Below are positions 35,342-44,968 of a DNA stretch of 64,000 nucleotides, one piece after another; position 1 is the stretch's first letter, and each line of letters begins with the position of its first letter. This stretch comes from Paraburkholderia fungorum. GTDB taxonomy: Bacteria > Pseudomonadota > Gammaproteobacteria > Burkholderiales > Burkholderiaceae. The notes below the pieces were generated by a model, which saw only the letters and a list, made by a program, of their open reading frames with translations, ran no database searches and was not told the DNA's origin. The position numbers and the translations under genes are program-made. The stretch lies in contig NZ_CADFGE010000003.1 in assembly GCF_902833645.1 (NCBI RefSeq), positions 496,001-560,000 on the forward strand, given 5' to 3'.

Positions 35342-36999
35342 CACGCATCGCTCGATGGCGCGCCGCGCTACTTTTTTGCGCTTGCAACGCGCTCACCGCC
35401 CTGCCCGCGGCCGCGGCCGCTGCCGGCACCTCGGCGCCGGCACGATCGCACAATCCGATTGCAATCGGCATGTTCCTGCTGTTCGTCGCGTCGACGCTGT
35501 TTATTACGCGCTGGGCGGCGAGGAAAAACAACAGCGTCTCCGATCACTACGCGGCAGGCGGCAAAATCACCGCGTTTCAGAACGGCTGGGCGATTGCCGG
35601 CGACTACATGTCCGCCGCGTCGCTTCTCGGGATCTCCGCCCTCGTCTTCACAAGCGGCTATGACGGCTTGATCTATTCGATCGGCTTTCTCGCCAGCTGG
35701 CCGGTCATTCTCTTTCTGATCGCCGAGCCGTTGCGCAATCTCGGCCGCTATACGCTTGCCGACGTCGTGTCGTACCGGCTGCAACAGCGGCCCATTCGCG
35801 CCTTCGCCGCTTCCAGCTCGATCGTGATCGTTCTGCTCTATCTGGTCTCGCAGATGGTCGGCGCGGGTAAGCTCGTCGAATTGCTGTTTGGCTTCAACTA
35901 CACGGTTGCTGTCGTGATGGTGGGCGTGCTGATGGTGGTGTATGTGTTTTTTGGCGGCATGCTCGCCACCACCTGGATTCAAATCATCAAGGCAGCCCTG
36001 CTGCTCGCGGGCGCCGCCTTCATGGCGTTCATGGTGCTGAGCCGCTTCGGCTTCAGTATGAACGCGCTGTTCGCGCAGGCGATACTGGCGCATCCGAAGC
36101 ATGCTGCGATTATGAGTCCGGGCGGCCTGGTCTCGGATCCGGTTTCCGCCGTCTCGCTCGGTTTGGCGCTGATCTTCGGTACGGCCGGACTGCCGCATAT
36201 CCTGATGCGCTTTTTCACCGTGAGCGACGCCAAAGCCGCGCGCAAGAGCATCCTGTACGCGACCGGCATTGTCGGTATCGGCTACGCGCTGATCATCATT
36301 ATCGGCTTCGGGACGATTGCTCTGGTGGCGACCGATCCGCACTATCACACGGCCTCCGGCGCCGTGATCGGCGGCGTGAATATGGTGGCCATCCATCTGG
36401 CGCACGCGGTGGGCGGCAACGTGTTTCTCGGCTTCATCTGCGCGGTGGCCTTCTCGACCATTCTCGCGGTCGTCGCAGGCCTGACGCTGGCCGGCTCTTC
36501 CGCCGTCTCGCATGATCTGTACGCGAATGTGATTCGCCGCGGCGCCGCCACGGATCGCGAGGAAATGCACGTCTCGCGAATCACCACGCTGGTGCTCGGT
36601 GTGCTCGCGATTCTGCTGGGGATCGCTTTCGAGAAACAGAACATCGCGTTTATCGTCAGTCTGACTTTTTCGATTGCGGCCAGCTCGAATTTCCCGGTGC
36701 TGCTGCTGTCGATCTACTGGCGCGGACTGACTACGCGAGGCGCGGTGCTGGGCGGCTCGCTCGGCCTGATCTCGGCCGTCACCTTGACCATTCTGAGCCC
36801 GACCGTCTGGGTGCAGGTGCTCGGTCATGCGCATGCGATCTATCCGTATGAATACCCCGCGCTGTTCTCGATGATCGTGGCCTTCGCCGGCGTGTTCTTT
36901 TTCTCCATCACCGATACCTCGGCACGCGGTGCACGCGAACGCGCGCTGTATGGCGATCAGCTGGTGGACTGCGAACTCGGCATGGTGAAGCACGGATAA
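35338..36999 (+). CDS. ActP-type cation/acetate (monocarboxylate) symporter
   Basis: Sodium:solute symporter family permease of 553 residues with a cleaved-looking N-terminal signal (about 1-30) and about 13 membrane helices. [32 protein letters not shown] and [26 protein letters not shown] closely follow E. coli ActP. It probably imports acetate or another small carboxylate; in this cluster the substrate may instead be the compound degraded by the neighbouring enzymes. It is coupled to the DUF485 gene. Confidence 0.9.
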   Translation: MTRIARWRAALLFCACNALTALPAAAAAAGTSAPARSHNPIAIGMFLLFVASTLFITRWAARKNNSVSDHYAAGGKITAFQNGWAIAGDYMSAASLLGISALVFTSGYDGLIYSIGFLASWPVILFLIAEPLRNLGRYTLADVVSYRLQQRPIRAFAASSSIVIVLLYLVSQMVGAGKLVELLFGFNYTVAVVMVGVLMVVYVFFGGMLATTWIQIIKAALLLAGAAFMAFMVLSRFGFSMNALFAQAILAHPKHAAIMSPGGLVSDPVSAVSLGLALIFGTAGLPHILMRFFTVSDAKAARKSILYATGIVGIGYALIIIIGFGTIALVATDPHYHTASGAVIGGVNMVAIHLAHAVGGNVFLGFICAVAFSTILAVVAGLTLAGSSAVSHDLYANVIRRGAATDREEMHVSRITTLVLGVLAILLGIAFEKQNIAFIVSLTFSIAASSNFPVLLLSIYWRGLTTRGAVLGGSLGLISAVTLTILSPTVWVQVLGHAHAIYPYEYPALFSMIVAFAGVFFFSITDTSARGARERALYGDQLVDCELGMVKHG

Positions 37000-37036
37000 C
37001 ACTCGCCACCAAAAAACCCATCACGGAGACTGATTC

Positions 37037-38176
37037 ATGGATTGCACGTGCTGTATTTCGCCGAAACGCCGCCGCTTGCTCGGGACGATGGCCGCACTCG
37101 CCGGCGGTCTCGCCTCGGGAGGCCCCGCCACCGCCGCCACGCCCTCGGCCACCGGCATGGCCGGTGCCGCGGGCGCGTCCAGCACGCTCGGTAAAGGCCG
37201 CTCGATTGATATTCACGCGCACTACTACCCGGAAAGCTATTGTGAAAGGGTGGGCAGCGAAGGCGCGAAGTTCGGCGGCAAGTTCACCTGCGACGCCACC
37301 AGTTTCAGCTTCCAGACACCGGCAGGCGGACTGGGACCGCTGCCGCTTAAATTCATCAGGATAGACGAACGGCTCGCCGACATGGATGCGTCCGGCGTCG
37401 ACATGCAAGCGCTGTCATTGAGCGTGCCGATGGCCTACTGGGCCGACCGTGCCTTCAATGCAGAGCTTGCGAGGACATGGAACGACGCGGCTTCGCAGGT
37501 CCATCTCCAACATCCGACCCGCTTCGTGGTGCTGGCCACCTTGCCGATGCTCAATCCACACGACGCAATCGACGAACTCGAACGCGCGTCCGAGTTGCCC
37601 GGCGTGCGCGGGGTCTATATGGGGACCAACATCAACAATCGGGATCTCGACGACCCGCTGTTCGAACCGGTCTTCGCTCGCATTGAACAGCTGGATCTGC
37701 CGGTGTTTCTGCATCCCCAGCAGACAGTCGGCGGTGCGCGACTCGGCGACTTCTACCTGAGCAACCTGCTGGGCAACCCGTTCGACACGGCCATTGCCGG
37801 TTCGCATCTGATCCTGGGCGGCGTGCTGGACCGGCACCCCGGGTTGAACATTACGTTGCCGCACGCCGGCGGCGCATTGCCGATCCTGATGGGCCGCATC
37901 GACGCAGGTTGGACAGTTCGCCCCGAAACGCGGCGACTGGCGCAGAAGCCAAGCAGCTATTTGCGCCGCTTCAACTACGACACGGTCTCGCACTCCGGAC
38001 CCGTGCTGGACTTCCTGATCCAGAACATCGGCATCGACCGGCTGGTGCTCGGCAGCGACTACTGCTTCGATATGGGCTACGAGCAGCCGGTCACGTTCCT
38101 GGATCGTCTCACGCTGCCCCCCGACCAGAAGAACCTGATTCTTGGCGGCAACGCAGCACAGTTGCTGAAAATCTAG
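37037..38176 (+). CDS. amidohydrolase-family (ACMSD-like) protein with export signal
   Basis: Metal-dependent TIM-barrel enzyme of 379 residues of the amidohydrolase-2 group, which holds decarboxylases such as ACMSD and gamma-resorcylate decarboxylase and some hydrolases. Metal ligands visible: HAHYYP near residue 58, HPQQT (about 230), LPHAGG (about 278) and the Asp in LGSDYCFDMGY. The N-terminus is odd: MDCTCC followed by RRRLLGTMAALAGGLASG, which resembles a twin-arginine signal. GGAG precedes the ATG. Last gene of the TetR-linked cluster. Confidence 0.85.
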   Translation: MDCTCCISPKRRRLLGTMAALAGGLASGGPATAATPSATGMAGAAGASSTLGKGRSIDIHAHYYPESYCERVGSEGAKFGGKFTCDATSFSFQTPAGGLGPLPLKFIRIDERLADMDASGVDMQALSLSVPMAYWADRAFNAELARTWNDAASQVHLQHPTRFVVLATLPMLNPHDAIDELERASELPGVRGVYMGTNINNRDLDDPLFEPVFARIEQLDLPVFLHPQQTVGGARLGDFYLSNLLGNPFDTAIAGSHLILGGVLDRHPGLNITLPHAGGALPILMGRIDAGWTVRPETRRLAQKPSSYLRRFNYDTVSHSGPVLDFLIQNIGIDRLVLGSDYCFDMGYEQPVTFLDRLTLPPDQKNLILGGNAAQLLKI

Positions 38177-38613
38177 TACGCCTCGGCTTTCTGCGCCATG
38201 ACCGGCATCCGGTCGATGGCGGAGGCCAGCATCATGGCCGCGGCGTTAACCGGTTTCGTGCTCCGCACTCTCGGTTTATAGATCAGATCGTCGCGGCGGA
38301 TCACCAGCCCACTCAGCGCACAGCGCCCCTTCAGGCGGGCGCGGCAACCGATCCACACCTGGTCGTCGTAGCGGCAGCGGGTTGCGTCCTGCCACCGCAC
38401 GGCAATCGACGTCTCGGACAGACGCTCGATCACTTCCACCACGATATGCGACGACAACCCGTAAGCGGCCACGCGAGACGCCGCTCGTGCCGGGTAAGCC
38501 TCGCCTGCGCCCTGGAGGCGATGGTGCGGCAAAAGCTCATGAATCACGTGATCCCAGACGGCGACACTATCCGTGTAATGCGCGACCGCGATCGTTTCTG
38601 TTGCCGTTTCCAT
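38173..38613 (-). CDS. DUF3331 domain protein, second copy
   Basis: Protein of 146 residues with the core VRWQDATRCRYDDQVWIGCRARLKGRCALSG, IRRDDLIYKPR and NAAAMML, matching the copy at 15425-15844. The N-terminal half (VIHELLPHHRLQGAGEAYPARAASRVAAYG) is longer and different. GAGGAA lies upstream of the ATG at 38613. Its stop overlaps the stop of the convergent amidohydrolase in a shared CTAG. Divergent from the second monooxygenase gene. Confidence 0.82.
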   Translation of the reverse strand: METATETIAVAHYTDSVAVWDHVIHELLPHHRLQGAGEAYPARAASRVAAYGLSSHIVVEVIERLSETSIAVRWQDATRCRYDDQVWIGCRARLKGRCALSGLVIRRDDLIYKPRVRSTKPVNAAAMMLASAIDRMPVMAQKAEAY

Positions 38614-38757
38614 GGGTTGTTTCCTCGAATGCATGAAAAAAAGCATACGACGGCGCGTTCCAAAGCGTTGCTAATTTTTATTAATTGTCCTGAGGCCACG
38701 TGCCGATCGACGGGTTCGCGCAGGCATGATTCGCTTATGCGCCCACTGGAGAGCAAC

Positions 38758-38784
38758 ATGAACACAGCATCGAGGCCGACATGA
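38758..38784 (+). other. possible 8-codon leader ORF before the second monooxygenase
   Basis: ATG AAC ACA GCA TCG AGG CCG ACA TGA, preceded by GGAG at six bases, ends in an ATGA overlap with the monooxygenase start at 38781. It could couple translation or be chance; an in-frame ATG at 38737 would lengthen it to 15 codons. Confidence 0.35.
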
Positions 38785-39908
38785 AGATTGCCATCGCCGG
38801 AGGTTCCATCGCCGGACTCGCATGCGCGTTGACGCTGACGTGCACGGGTCACGAGGTGCACATTTACGAGCGCTCCGCCGCGCCGCTGCGAGGCCGCGGC
38901 GGCGGCGTCGTGGTGCTGCGGCAGATGCTGCAGTTTCTCGACCAGCACGGCCACCGGACACGCGCCATGCTGGCGGTGCCGACCCGCCGGCGGCGCTGGA
39001 TCGATAGCGCCGGCACGGTCATCCGCGACGACCCCGAGTTGCTGCCGTTTTCATCGTGGGACACCGTCTACCGGTCGCTGTGCAGCATGCTGCCGCCGGG
39101 AGCGGTTCACTACGGGCACGCCGTGGCAAGCGTGGCCGAAGACGCGGAAGGTGTCGAGATCCGTTTCGACGACGACATGGCACCGGTTCACGCGGACCTG
39201 CTGATCGCCGCCGACGGCACCGCCTCGCGACTTCGCGCCATGCTGTTTCCCGGCAGCGTCGCGTCGTACGCCGGCTACCTGGCGTGGCGCGGGGTGGTCG
39301 AGGAAAACGCTTTCGGCCACGCCGACACCGCGGAACTGACCGAGAACATGACCTTGTTCCAGGCGCCGGGCGAACTGTTCATGACGTTCCTGATTCCCGC
39401 ACTGGACGGCTCCCTCGAACCCGGCAGGCGTCGTTTTAACTGGCTCTGGTATCGCAACGAAACCGACGCCTCGGCGATCGACGCGTTTCTGACCGGACGC
39501 GACGGTCGGCGGCATCATGCCTCTGTGGCGCCCGGCGAACTGTCCGCGCAGTCGCAGTCGTACTTGCAGCGCACGGCGCTCGACGGACTGCCCCGAACGC
39601 TTTCGCAACTCGTGCTCGCAACCGGGGCACCTTTCCTTCAGGCCATCTCCGACGCGCTGAGCCCGTCGTTCGCCAAAGGCCGGATTGCGCTGGTCGGCGA
39701 CGCCGCGTGCACACTGCGTCCTCATACGGGCTCCGGCACCTCGAAAGCGGCCGGCGACGCCGTCAGCCTCGCGCAAGCCCTGAGCGAGCCCGCTGAGGAC
39801 GTGGTGCAGGTACTCGCCGACTGGGCCGCGGCACGGCGCGCGGCGGTCGAGCCCCTGCTTCTCAAGGGCCCGCGGCTTGCCCAGTCGTTCGGGCTCGGTT
39901 CGGCTTGA
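38781..39908 (+). CDS. FAD-dependent monooxygenase, second copy
   Basis: Flavin hydroxylase of 375 residues related to that at 33682-34905. FAD motifs: KIAIAGGSIAGLACALTL, ADLLIAADGTASRLRAM and GRIALVGDAACTLRPHTGSGTSKAAGDA. The last pattern again resembles 2,6-dihydroxypyridine hydroxylase-type enzymes. It is not directly joined to other catabolic genes; a LysR gene follows after 195 bases on the same strand and may regulate it. Substrate unknown. Confidence 0.9.
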   Translation: MKIAIAGGSIAGLACALTLTCTGHEVHIYERSAAPLRGRGGGVVVLRQMLQFLDQHGHRTRAMLAVPTRRRRWIDSAGTVIRDDPELLPFSSWDTVYRSLCSMLPPGAVHYGHAVASVAEDAEGVEIRFDDDMAPVHADLLIAADGTASRLRAMLFPGSVASYAGYLAWRGVVEENAFGHADTAELTENMTLFQAPGELFMTFLIPALDGSLEPGRRRFNWLWYRNETDASAIDAFLTGRDGRRHHASVAPGELSAQSQSYLQRTALDGLPRTLSQLVLATGAPFLQAISDALSPSFAKGRIALVGDAACTLRPHTGSGTSKAAGDAVSLAQALSEPAEDVVQVLADWAAARRAAVEPLLLKGPRLAQSFGLGSA

Positions 39909-40001
39909 CGCTCGCGCAGGCGTTTTTGCGGCAGTCCGTCCAGCCGCCGCCTTGGCCCTATACGAGCGGATTAGACGCGTGAATGCATTGATGAATGCGC
40001 G

Positions 40002-40019
40002 AACCGTATGTAGGGATGG
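40002..40019 (+). promoter_or_regulatory. recurring upstream element, core copy C
   Basis: AACCGTATGTAGGGATGG lies 84 bases before the LysR start, in the same orientation relative to its gene as copies A (17110-17127) and B (52693-52710). It matches each of them at 16 of 18 positions. Confidence 0.5.
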
Positions 40020-40103
40020 CGCGAGCCCGCTACGGATCGTATTGTGTCCACATCAGGCAAGACGTGCCGCCTGGTTCAACCGGATCAAGAGGTCAAAGCG
40101 GCT

Positions 40104-41063
40104 ATGGACAGAATTTTCAGCATGCGCGTGTTCTCGCGGGTCGCGGAGACCGGCAACTTCAGTGCGGTTGCAAAACACATGGAATGCAGCGCGGGCAATA
40201 TTTCTCGCGCGGTCGTGTCGCTCGAAGAACATCTCCACACGCGGCTCCTGCAACGGACAACGCGCAGTGTCTCGCTCACCGAATGCGGCGAGCGATACTA
40301 CCAGCGCTGCAAGAAAATTCTCGCGGATATCGACGACGCCGACGCCGAAGCCAGCGACGCCCACACACTCCCGCGCGGCAAGTTGAGAGTTCACGCCGTG
40401 CCCGACATCGGGCTGAAACAGTTGACGTCCACAATCGTCGAATACCGGCACGCGTTTCCAGCGGTCTCCGTCGATCTGAAACTGCTGCCCGGCATGGCGA
40501 ATCTGATTGAAGACGAGTTCGACGTGTCGATCGTATCGGTGTCGTCGTTGCCGGACTCCCGCAACGTGAGCCGGCTTATCGGACGGTGCGAGCGCATTCT
40601 GGTGGCCGCGCCGGACTATCTCACGCGGCATCCTGTCCAAAGTGTAAACGACCTGCCGAATCACACGCTCATGCAGACCAGTTCGTCCTTCGATCCGCCC
40701 TCGGACTGGCCATCGGAGCTTACCGGCCATAGCGCGGCGAACCCGGAGGTGGCCGGACACTTTGTCGTCAACACCATGCAGGCGCTCAGGGTCGCGTTGC
40801 TGGCGGGGGCCGGCGTGGGCGCCGTACCGACTTACTCGGTCGTGGACGAACTCAGGGAAGGCAAGCTGGTTCAGCTCTTTCCGGATTATCCGCTTCAGAC
40901 CACCAATGTCTTTGTGGTTTATCCGTCACGCCAATTCGTCGACGCAAAAATAAAAACGTTCGTTGAATTCCTGATCGTGTCGCTCAAACAGAAACTCGAT
41001 TTGCGAATTGCGAATCTGACAGTGGACTCGGCCGTACATACTGAGCCCGAGCTGCAGGCCTGA
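40104..41063 (+). CDS. LysR-family transcriptional regulator
   Basis: Regulator of 319 residues starting MDRIFSMRVFSRVAETGNFSAVAKHMECSAGNISRAVVSLEEHLHTRLLQRTTRSVSLTE, a typical LysR helix-turn-helix, followed by the effector domain (AGAGVGAVPTYSVVDEL near the end). The ATG at 40104 was chosen over one 60 bases earlier on the basis of alignment of the family N-terminus. It lies downstream of the second monooxygenase and upstream of an AraC gene. Confidence 0.92.
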   Translation: MDRIFSMRVFSRVAETGNFSAVAKHMECSAGNISRAVVSLEEHLHTRLLQRTTRSVSLTECGERYYQRCKKILADIDDADAEASDAHTLPRGKLRVHAVPDIGLKQLTSTIVEYRHAFPAVSVDLKLLPGMANLIEDEFDVSIVSVSSLPDSRNVSRLIGRCERILVAAPDYLTRHPVQSVNDLPNHTLMQTSSSFDPPSDWPSELTGHSAANPEVAGHFVVNTMQALRVALLAGAGVGAVPTYSVVDELREGKLVQLFPDYPLQTTNVFVVYPSRQFVDAKIKTFVEFLIVSLKQKLDLRIANLTVDSAVHTEPELQA

Positions 41064-41251
41064 TACACGTTGCGCATCAGAATCCGCCGAATTAATTGAT
41101 CGCTTGCAAAACCCGGAGCACATTAAAAATTAATATTCGACACGCATAATTTTCCGACATAATCTGGGCAGCACACCGATTATCACCACTCCCTGCTTTT
41201 GCAACGCGAACGGACTTGCGTATGTAACGCGACAAACAGAGGTGACGGATC

Positions 41252-42166
41252 ATGTCGAACCATGCAAATACATCCATTGCCCCGGCATCCCGGCGGAAAG
41301 ATTCACTCGGATGTCTATCGAATCAATTACACAAAGATCTCGAACTCGCAGCAGACCAATTCTCGTTTTATCGCAAGTGCAGGCGCGAGGAGAAGACCAG
41401 CGAAGTGGCCACGCCCGCTTCGGATCGCGGCTTCCTGGTCGGCGTTTCGCTAACTGCTGGCCACCGCCGCCGGATCATGTCGGGAAACCGCTCGACGGTC
41501 TATGACTTCGAAAAGGATTCGGTCTACGTTCGCAATTTCGCGGAAGACTACCGCGCCGATCTGCACGGTGCGTTCGACTTCGTGTTAGTCGAGTTCTCCC
41601 ATGCCTTCATCACGAACACCTGCTACGAGCGAAACGGCTCGGCAATCAGCGGCTTTCTGGCTCCCGCCGGCCGCAACGACGCGGTCTTCGGTCACCTCGC
41701 GCGAGTGCTCGCGCTGACACTGGAGCGCCCGGGTGAGGCGAGCCCGCTATTTGTCGAACAACTCGGCATCACCCTTGCCATGCATTTAATCGACCGGTAC
41801 GGCAACGCGCCGGCTCAATCGGTCAGCAAAAACCAGCGACTCTCGCGCCTGCTCGAAACGCGCGCGAAAGACATGCTGCTTTCGAAAGCCCAAGGCAACG
41901 TTTCGCTCGAGGAAATCGCGAGCGCCTGCAACCTGTCGCGCAGCTACTTCATCCGCGCATTCCGCGAAACCACGGGTCGCACGCCGCATCGGTGGCTGTT
42001 GGAGCAGCGCATTGAACGTGCGCGCGAACTGCTTCGGCATTCCGATTCGTCGCTGCCGGAGATTGCCATTGCGTGCGGCTTTTCCGACCAAAGTCACTTC
42101 ACGCGAACCTTCTCGCAACTGGTCGGCACCCCGCCAGGAAGCTGGCGCCGCCAGGCCGGCAACTGA
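41252..42166 (+). CDS. AraC-family transcriptional regulator
   Basis: Regulator of 304 residues with an N-terminal sensing region (about 45-190) and the C-terminal AraC DNA-binding domain (about 195-300): NVSLEEIASACNLSRSYFIRAFRETTGRTPHRWLLEQRIERARELLRHSDSSLPEIAIACGFSDQSHFTRTFSQLVGTPPGSWRR. AGAGGTGA precedes the ATG. It stands alone between the LysR gene and a STAND regulator gene; targets unknown. Confidence 0.92.
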   Translation: MSNHANTSIAPASRRKDSLGCLSNQLHKDLELAADQFSFYRKCRREEKTSEVATPASDRGFLVGVSLTAGHRRRIMSGNRSTVYDFEKDSVYVRNFAEDYRADLHGAFDFVLVEFSHAFITNTCYERNGSAISGFLAPAGRNDAVFGHLARVLALTLERPGEASPLFVEQLGITLAMHLIDRYGNAPAQSVSKNQRLSRLLETRAKDMLLSKAQGNVSLEEIASACNLSRSYFIRAFRETTGRTPHRWLLEQRIERARELLRHSDSSLPEIAIACGFSDQSHFTRTFSQLVGTPPGSWRRQAGN

Positions 42167-42354
42167 GTGAACGCCGAGCAAACCGCACGCTTCGCGATTG
42201 GCTCAGACCCGGTTTTCTTCTGCCGCTTTCATCGGAGAAGCGCGAGCCGAACGCATAGCGTTCTGGCTACACGGTAGACTTTCCTGCAAAACATCGCACT
42301 AACGTGCAAGACGCTCGACCGGTGGCGCGATAGGCTCGCACCATGCAAGGTCCG

Positions 42355-42403
42355 GCGCATGCTCCGCCCCCTCCCGTTCGTGTAGCGCCCGCGCATGCTC
42401 CGC
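42355..42403. repeat. 13-base direct repeat upstream of the third STAND regulator
   Basis: GCGCATGCTCCGC occurs at 42355-42367 and 42391-42403, start-to-start 36 bases, ending 34 bases before the regulator start. It may be a regulator site or a small duplication. Confidence 0.35.
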
Positions 42404-42437
42404 TGCCTCGGTCTCTTGTGTTCAACCCGTAAACATC

Positions 42438-44228
42438 ATGATCGAAATAGGTCGCTTTCAAATCGATCTGGAGATGCGCACGTTGCGGCGAAACGGTGAA
42501 GTCGTGCGTCTCGGCTCGCGTGCCTTCGATATCCTTGCCGTGGTCGCTGCGGCCGGCGGCCAGCTCGTCACGAAGGACGCGTTGATGAATGCGGTGTGGC
42601 CCAACACCGTCGTCGAAGAAAACAATATTCAGGTTCACCTCTCGGCGTTGCGAAAAATACTCGGCCCGGACCGGGACATGATTCTCACGGTGCCGGGCCG
42701 CGGTTATCAACTTGTGCAACGGCAGAAGACCGCCGCGCCCGACGAGACCCGTGCGCCGGCGTCAGGCGTGCGACATGCGCCGCCGCCCGAATCCGGGTTG
42801 CTGGGGCGCAACGCCGAGGTCGAGTTGATCCGCTCGATGCTGCGACAGACTCATGTGTTGACGCTGGTGGGTGCCGGAGGAATCGGCAAAACGCGGCTGG
42901 CAATCGAGGCCGCTCGCCATACCCCGGCGAGCTTGACGGAGCCTGTCTGCTTAGTCGAACTCGCTGCGCTGACGACGCAGGAGGCCGTGCTCGGCGCCAT
43001 TGCGGAAAGCTGCGGCGTGGCGCGAACTGGCGCGCAAATCGACATCGCCCGCCTGGCGGCGGCGCTAGCCGGCCAATCCAGGCTCCTGGTGCTCGATAAC
43101 GCGGAGCATGTCATCTGCGCCGTGGCGCTTATCGTGGACGCGCTAGTCGCCGTCAACGATACGCTCCGGGTGCTGGTCACAAGCCGCGAGCCGCTTCGGA
43201 TCATGGCCGAAACGGTATTTCGCGTCGATCCGCTCGATGTGCCGCCGCCTGATGCCGGCGATGCGGACATTCTGCGTTGTTCGGCGGTGAAGCTGTTCCT
43301 GCTGCGCGCCGAGTCGTTGCAAACAAGCGTGGCCACCGATAGCGCGGAGATCCGGCTCGTCGGCGAGATTTGCCGCCGGCTGGACGGCATTCCGCTCGCC
43401 ATCGAACTGGCGGCCGCTCGCGTGGCCACGCTCGGCGTGGAAGGCGTATGCCGCCGGCTGGATGACCGCATGGCGATTCTGGCGGGCGGCTACCGCACCG
43501 CGCTGCCGCGTCATCAAACCTTGCGCGCCACCTTCGACTGGAGCTTTGCGTTACTCGACACAGGCACGCAATCCATCTTCCGGCGTCTGGCGATATTCGG
43601 CGGCAGCTTTACGTTCGAGGCGATGTGCGCCGTCGTGTGCGACGACGAACTCATGGCGGCGAATGCGATCGGCGGCATCGCCGAGCTCGTGGCGAAATCG
43701 CTCGTCAGCGTGAGTTTCGAAGGACCGGCGGCGAACTATCGCCTGTCCGAATCGACCCGCGCCTACGCGTTGGAAAAGCTTCAGGCCGAAGGCGAAGTGC
43801 AGGACATCACGTTGCGCCATGCGCGCTATCTGTCCTTGAGCTTTCAGACTCGAGCGTCGGCCGATCGTGTGAACGAGCGCGGCAATCCGCCGGATTTTCA
43901 GCAAACACTCGACGATGCGCGCGCCGCATTCGACTGGGCGTTTTCCGCCGATGGCGACCCGCGCGTCGGCGTCGAACTGGCCTCGAATCTGGTCGGGGCA
44001 TTACGCGACGCCGGCATGATCGAAGAGTGCTGCACGCGCGCCGCACAGGCCGCCCGTGCGCTGGACCAGTTGCCGGCCGGATCGGTGGACGCCGCCAGCG
44101 AGCGGCGCGTGCGCGCTCCGCTGGCCGGTGACGCCCGCGTACCCGGTTACGACTCGAGGAATTCCAGCAGATCCGCATTCACACGGTCCGCGTGCGTCGT
44201 GCACAGACCGTGGGGCGCACCTTCATAG
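42438..44228 (+). CDS. winged-helix/STAND ATPase regulator, truncated with antisense-derived C-terminus
   Basis: Regulator of 596 residues, paralogous to 7357-8862 and 28950-31940. Winged helix (about 1-95: [46 protein letters not shown]), ATPase with Walker [25 protein letters not shown] and [16 protein letters not shown], then the start of the helical region ([15 protein letters not shown]). After about residue 565 similarity to the 996-residue paralogue is lost and the last 27 codons are antisense to the convergent hydrolase gene. About 400 residues of TPR-like sequence are missing. It may still bind DNA and ATP. Confidence 0.8.
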   Translation: MIEIGRFQIDLEMRTLRRNGEVVRLGSRAFDILAVVAAAGGQLVTKDALMNAVWPNTVVEENNIQVHLSALRKILGPDRDMILTVPGRGYQLVQRQKTAAPDETRAPASGVRHAPPPESGLLGRNAEVELIRSMLRQTHVLTLVGAGGIGKTRLAIEAARHTPASLTEPVCLVELAALTTQEAVLGAIAESCGVARTGAQIDIARLAAALAGQSRLLVLDNAEHVICAVALIVDALVAVNDTLRVLVTSREPLRIMAETVFRVDPLDVPPPDAGDADILRCSAVKLFLLRAESLQTSVATDSAEIRLVGEICRRLDGIPLAIELAAARVATLGVEGVCRRLDDRMAILAGGYRTALPRHQTLRATFDWSFALLDTGTQSIFRRLAIFGGSFTFEAMCAVVCDDELMAANAIGGIAELVAKSLVSVSFEGPAANYRLSESTRAYALEKLQAEGEVQDITLRHARYLSLSFQTRASADRVNERGNPPDFQQTLDDARAAFDWAFSADGDPRVGVELASNLVGALRDAGMIEECCTRAAQAARALDQLPAGSVDAASERRVRAPLAGDARVPGYDSRNSSRSAFTRSACVVHRPWGAPS

Positions 44229-44968
44229 ACCTTCAGCTGCGCATTCGGCATGATTTTCGCCGACAGCTTGCCGGAGTCGTCAAGCGGCACGATCTGGTCG
44301 GCGTCGCCCTGCAGGACGAGTGCGGGCACCGTCACCTTCTTCAGATCCTCGTTGAAATCGGTTTCCGAAAAGGCCTTCACGCAGTCGTACAGACCCTTGA
44401 TCGAGCCTTGCATACCGATCTGCCAGAACGCATCGATTGTGCCTTGCGACACCTTCGCGTCCGGGCGATTGAAGCCATAGAACGGCACGGCCAGATCCTT
44501 GAAGAACTGCGAGCGGTTGTTTTTCACACCATCGCGAATGTCGTTGAACACCGAGATCGGCAAGCCGCCTGGATTCGCTTCCGTCTTCAACATGATCGGC
44601 GGGACTGCCGCGATGAGCACAGCCTTCGCCACCCGCTTCGTACCGTGCCGGCCAATGTAGCGCGCCACTTCTCCGCCGCCGGTCGAGTGCCCGACCATCA
44701 CGATGTTCGTCAGATCGAGCGCTTCGATCAGCTCGGCGAGATCGTCCGCATAGGTGTCCATTTCATTGCCGTTCCACGGCTGCGATGAACGGCCGTGACC
44801 TCGACGGTCATGCGCAATCACGCGATAACCGCGTTCCGCGAGGAAGAACATCTGCGCGTCCCATGCGTCCGCGTCGAGCGGCCAGCCATGCGAGAACGTA
44901 ACCGGTTGGCCCGTGCCCCAATCCTTGTAATAGAGTTCCGTACCGTCCTTGGTGGTGAAATATGCCAT
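44147..44968 (-). CDS. alpha/beta hydrolase, cofactor-free haloperoxidase type
   Basis: Protein of 273 residues, [36 protein letters not shown], with nucleophile Ser in [13 protein letters not shown], acid Asp in [11 protein letters not shown] and His in [10 protein letters not shown], and oxyanion region FSHGWP. This pattern is that of non-haem chloroperoxidase/perhydrolase-type hydrolases, which are esterases able to form peracids. AGGAG precedes the ATG at 44968; the upstream in-frame extension is not coding. Its 3' end overlaps the convergent STAND gene by 82 bases. Confidence 0.92.
   Translation of the reverse strand: MAYFTTKDGTELYYKDWGTGQPVTFSHGWPLDADAWDAQMFFLAERGYRVIAHDRRGHGRSSQPWNGNEMDTYADDLAELIEALDLTNIVMVGHSTGGGEVARYIGRHGTKRVAKAVLIAAVPPIMLKTEANPGGLPISVFNDIRDGVKNNRSQFFKDLAVPFYGFNRPDAKVSQGTIDAFWQIGMQGSIKGLYDCVKAFSETDFNEDLKKVTVPALVLQGDADQIVPLDDSGKLSAKIMPNAQLKVYEGAPHGLCTTHADRVNADLLEFLES

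Noticed and set aside
35368-37002. Minus-strand open frame of 544 codons opposite the ActP-type symporter
   Set aside because: Highly polar, His/Asp/Arg-rich, typical of the antisense of a membrane protein gene.
41219-41226. CGTATGTA before the AraC gene as a fourth copy of the recurring element
   Set aside because: Only 8 bases match and the flanks differ; it is better read as part of a possible -10 region.
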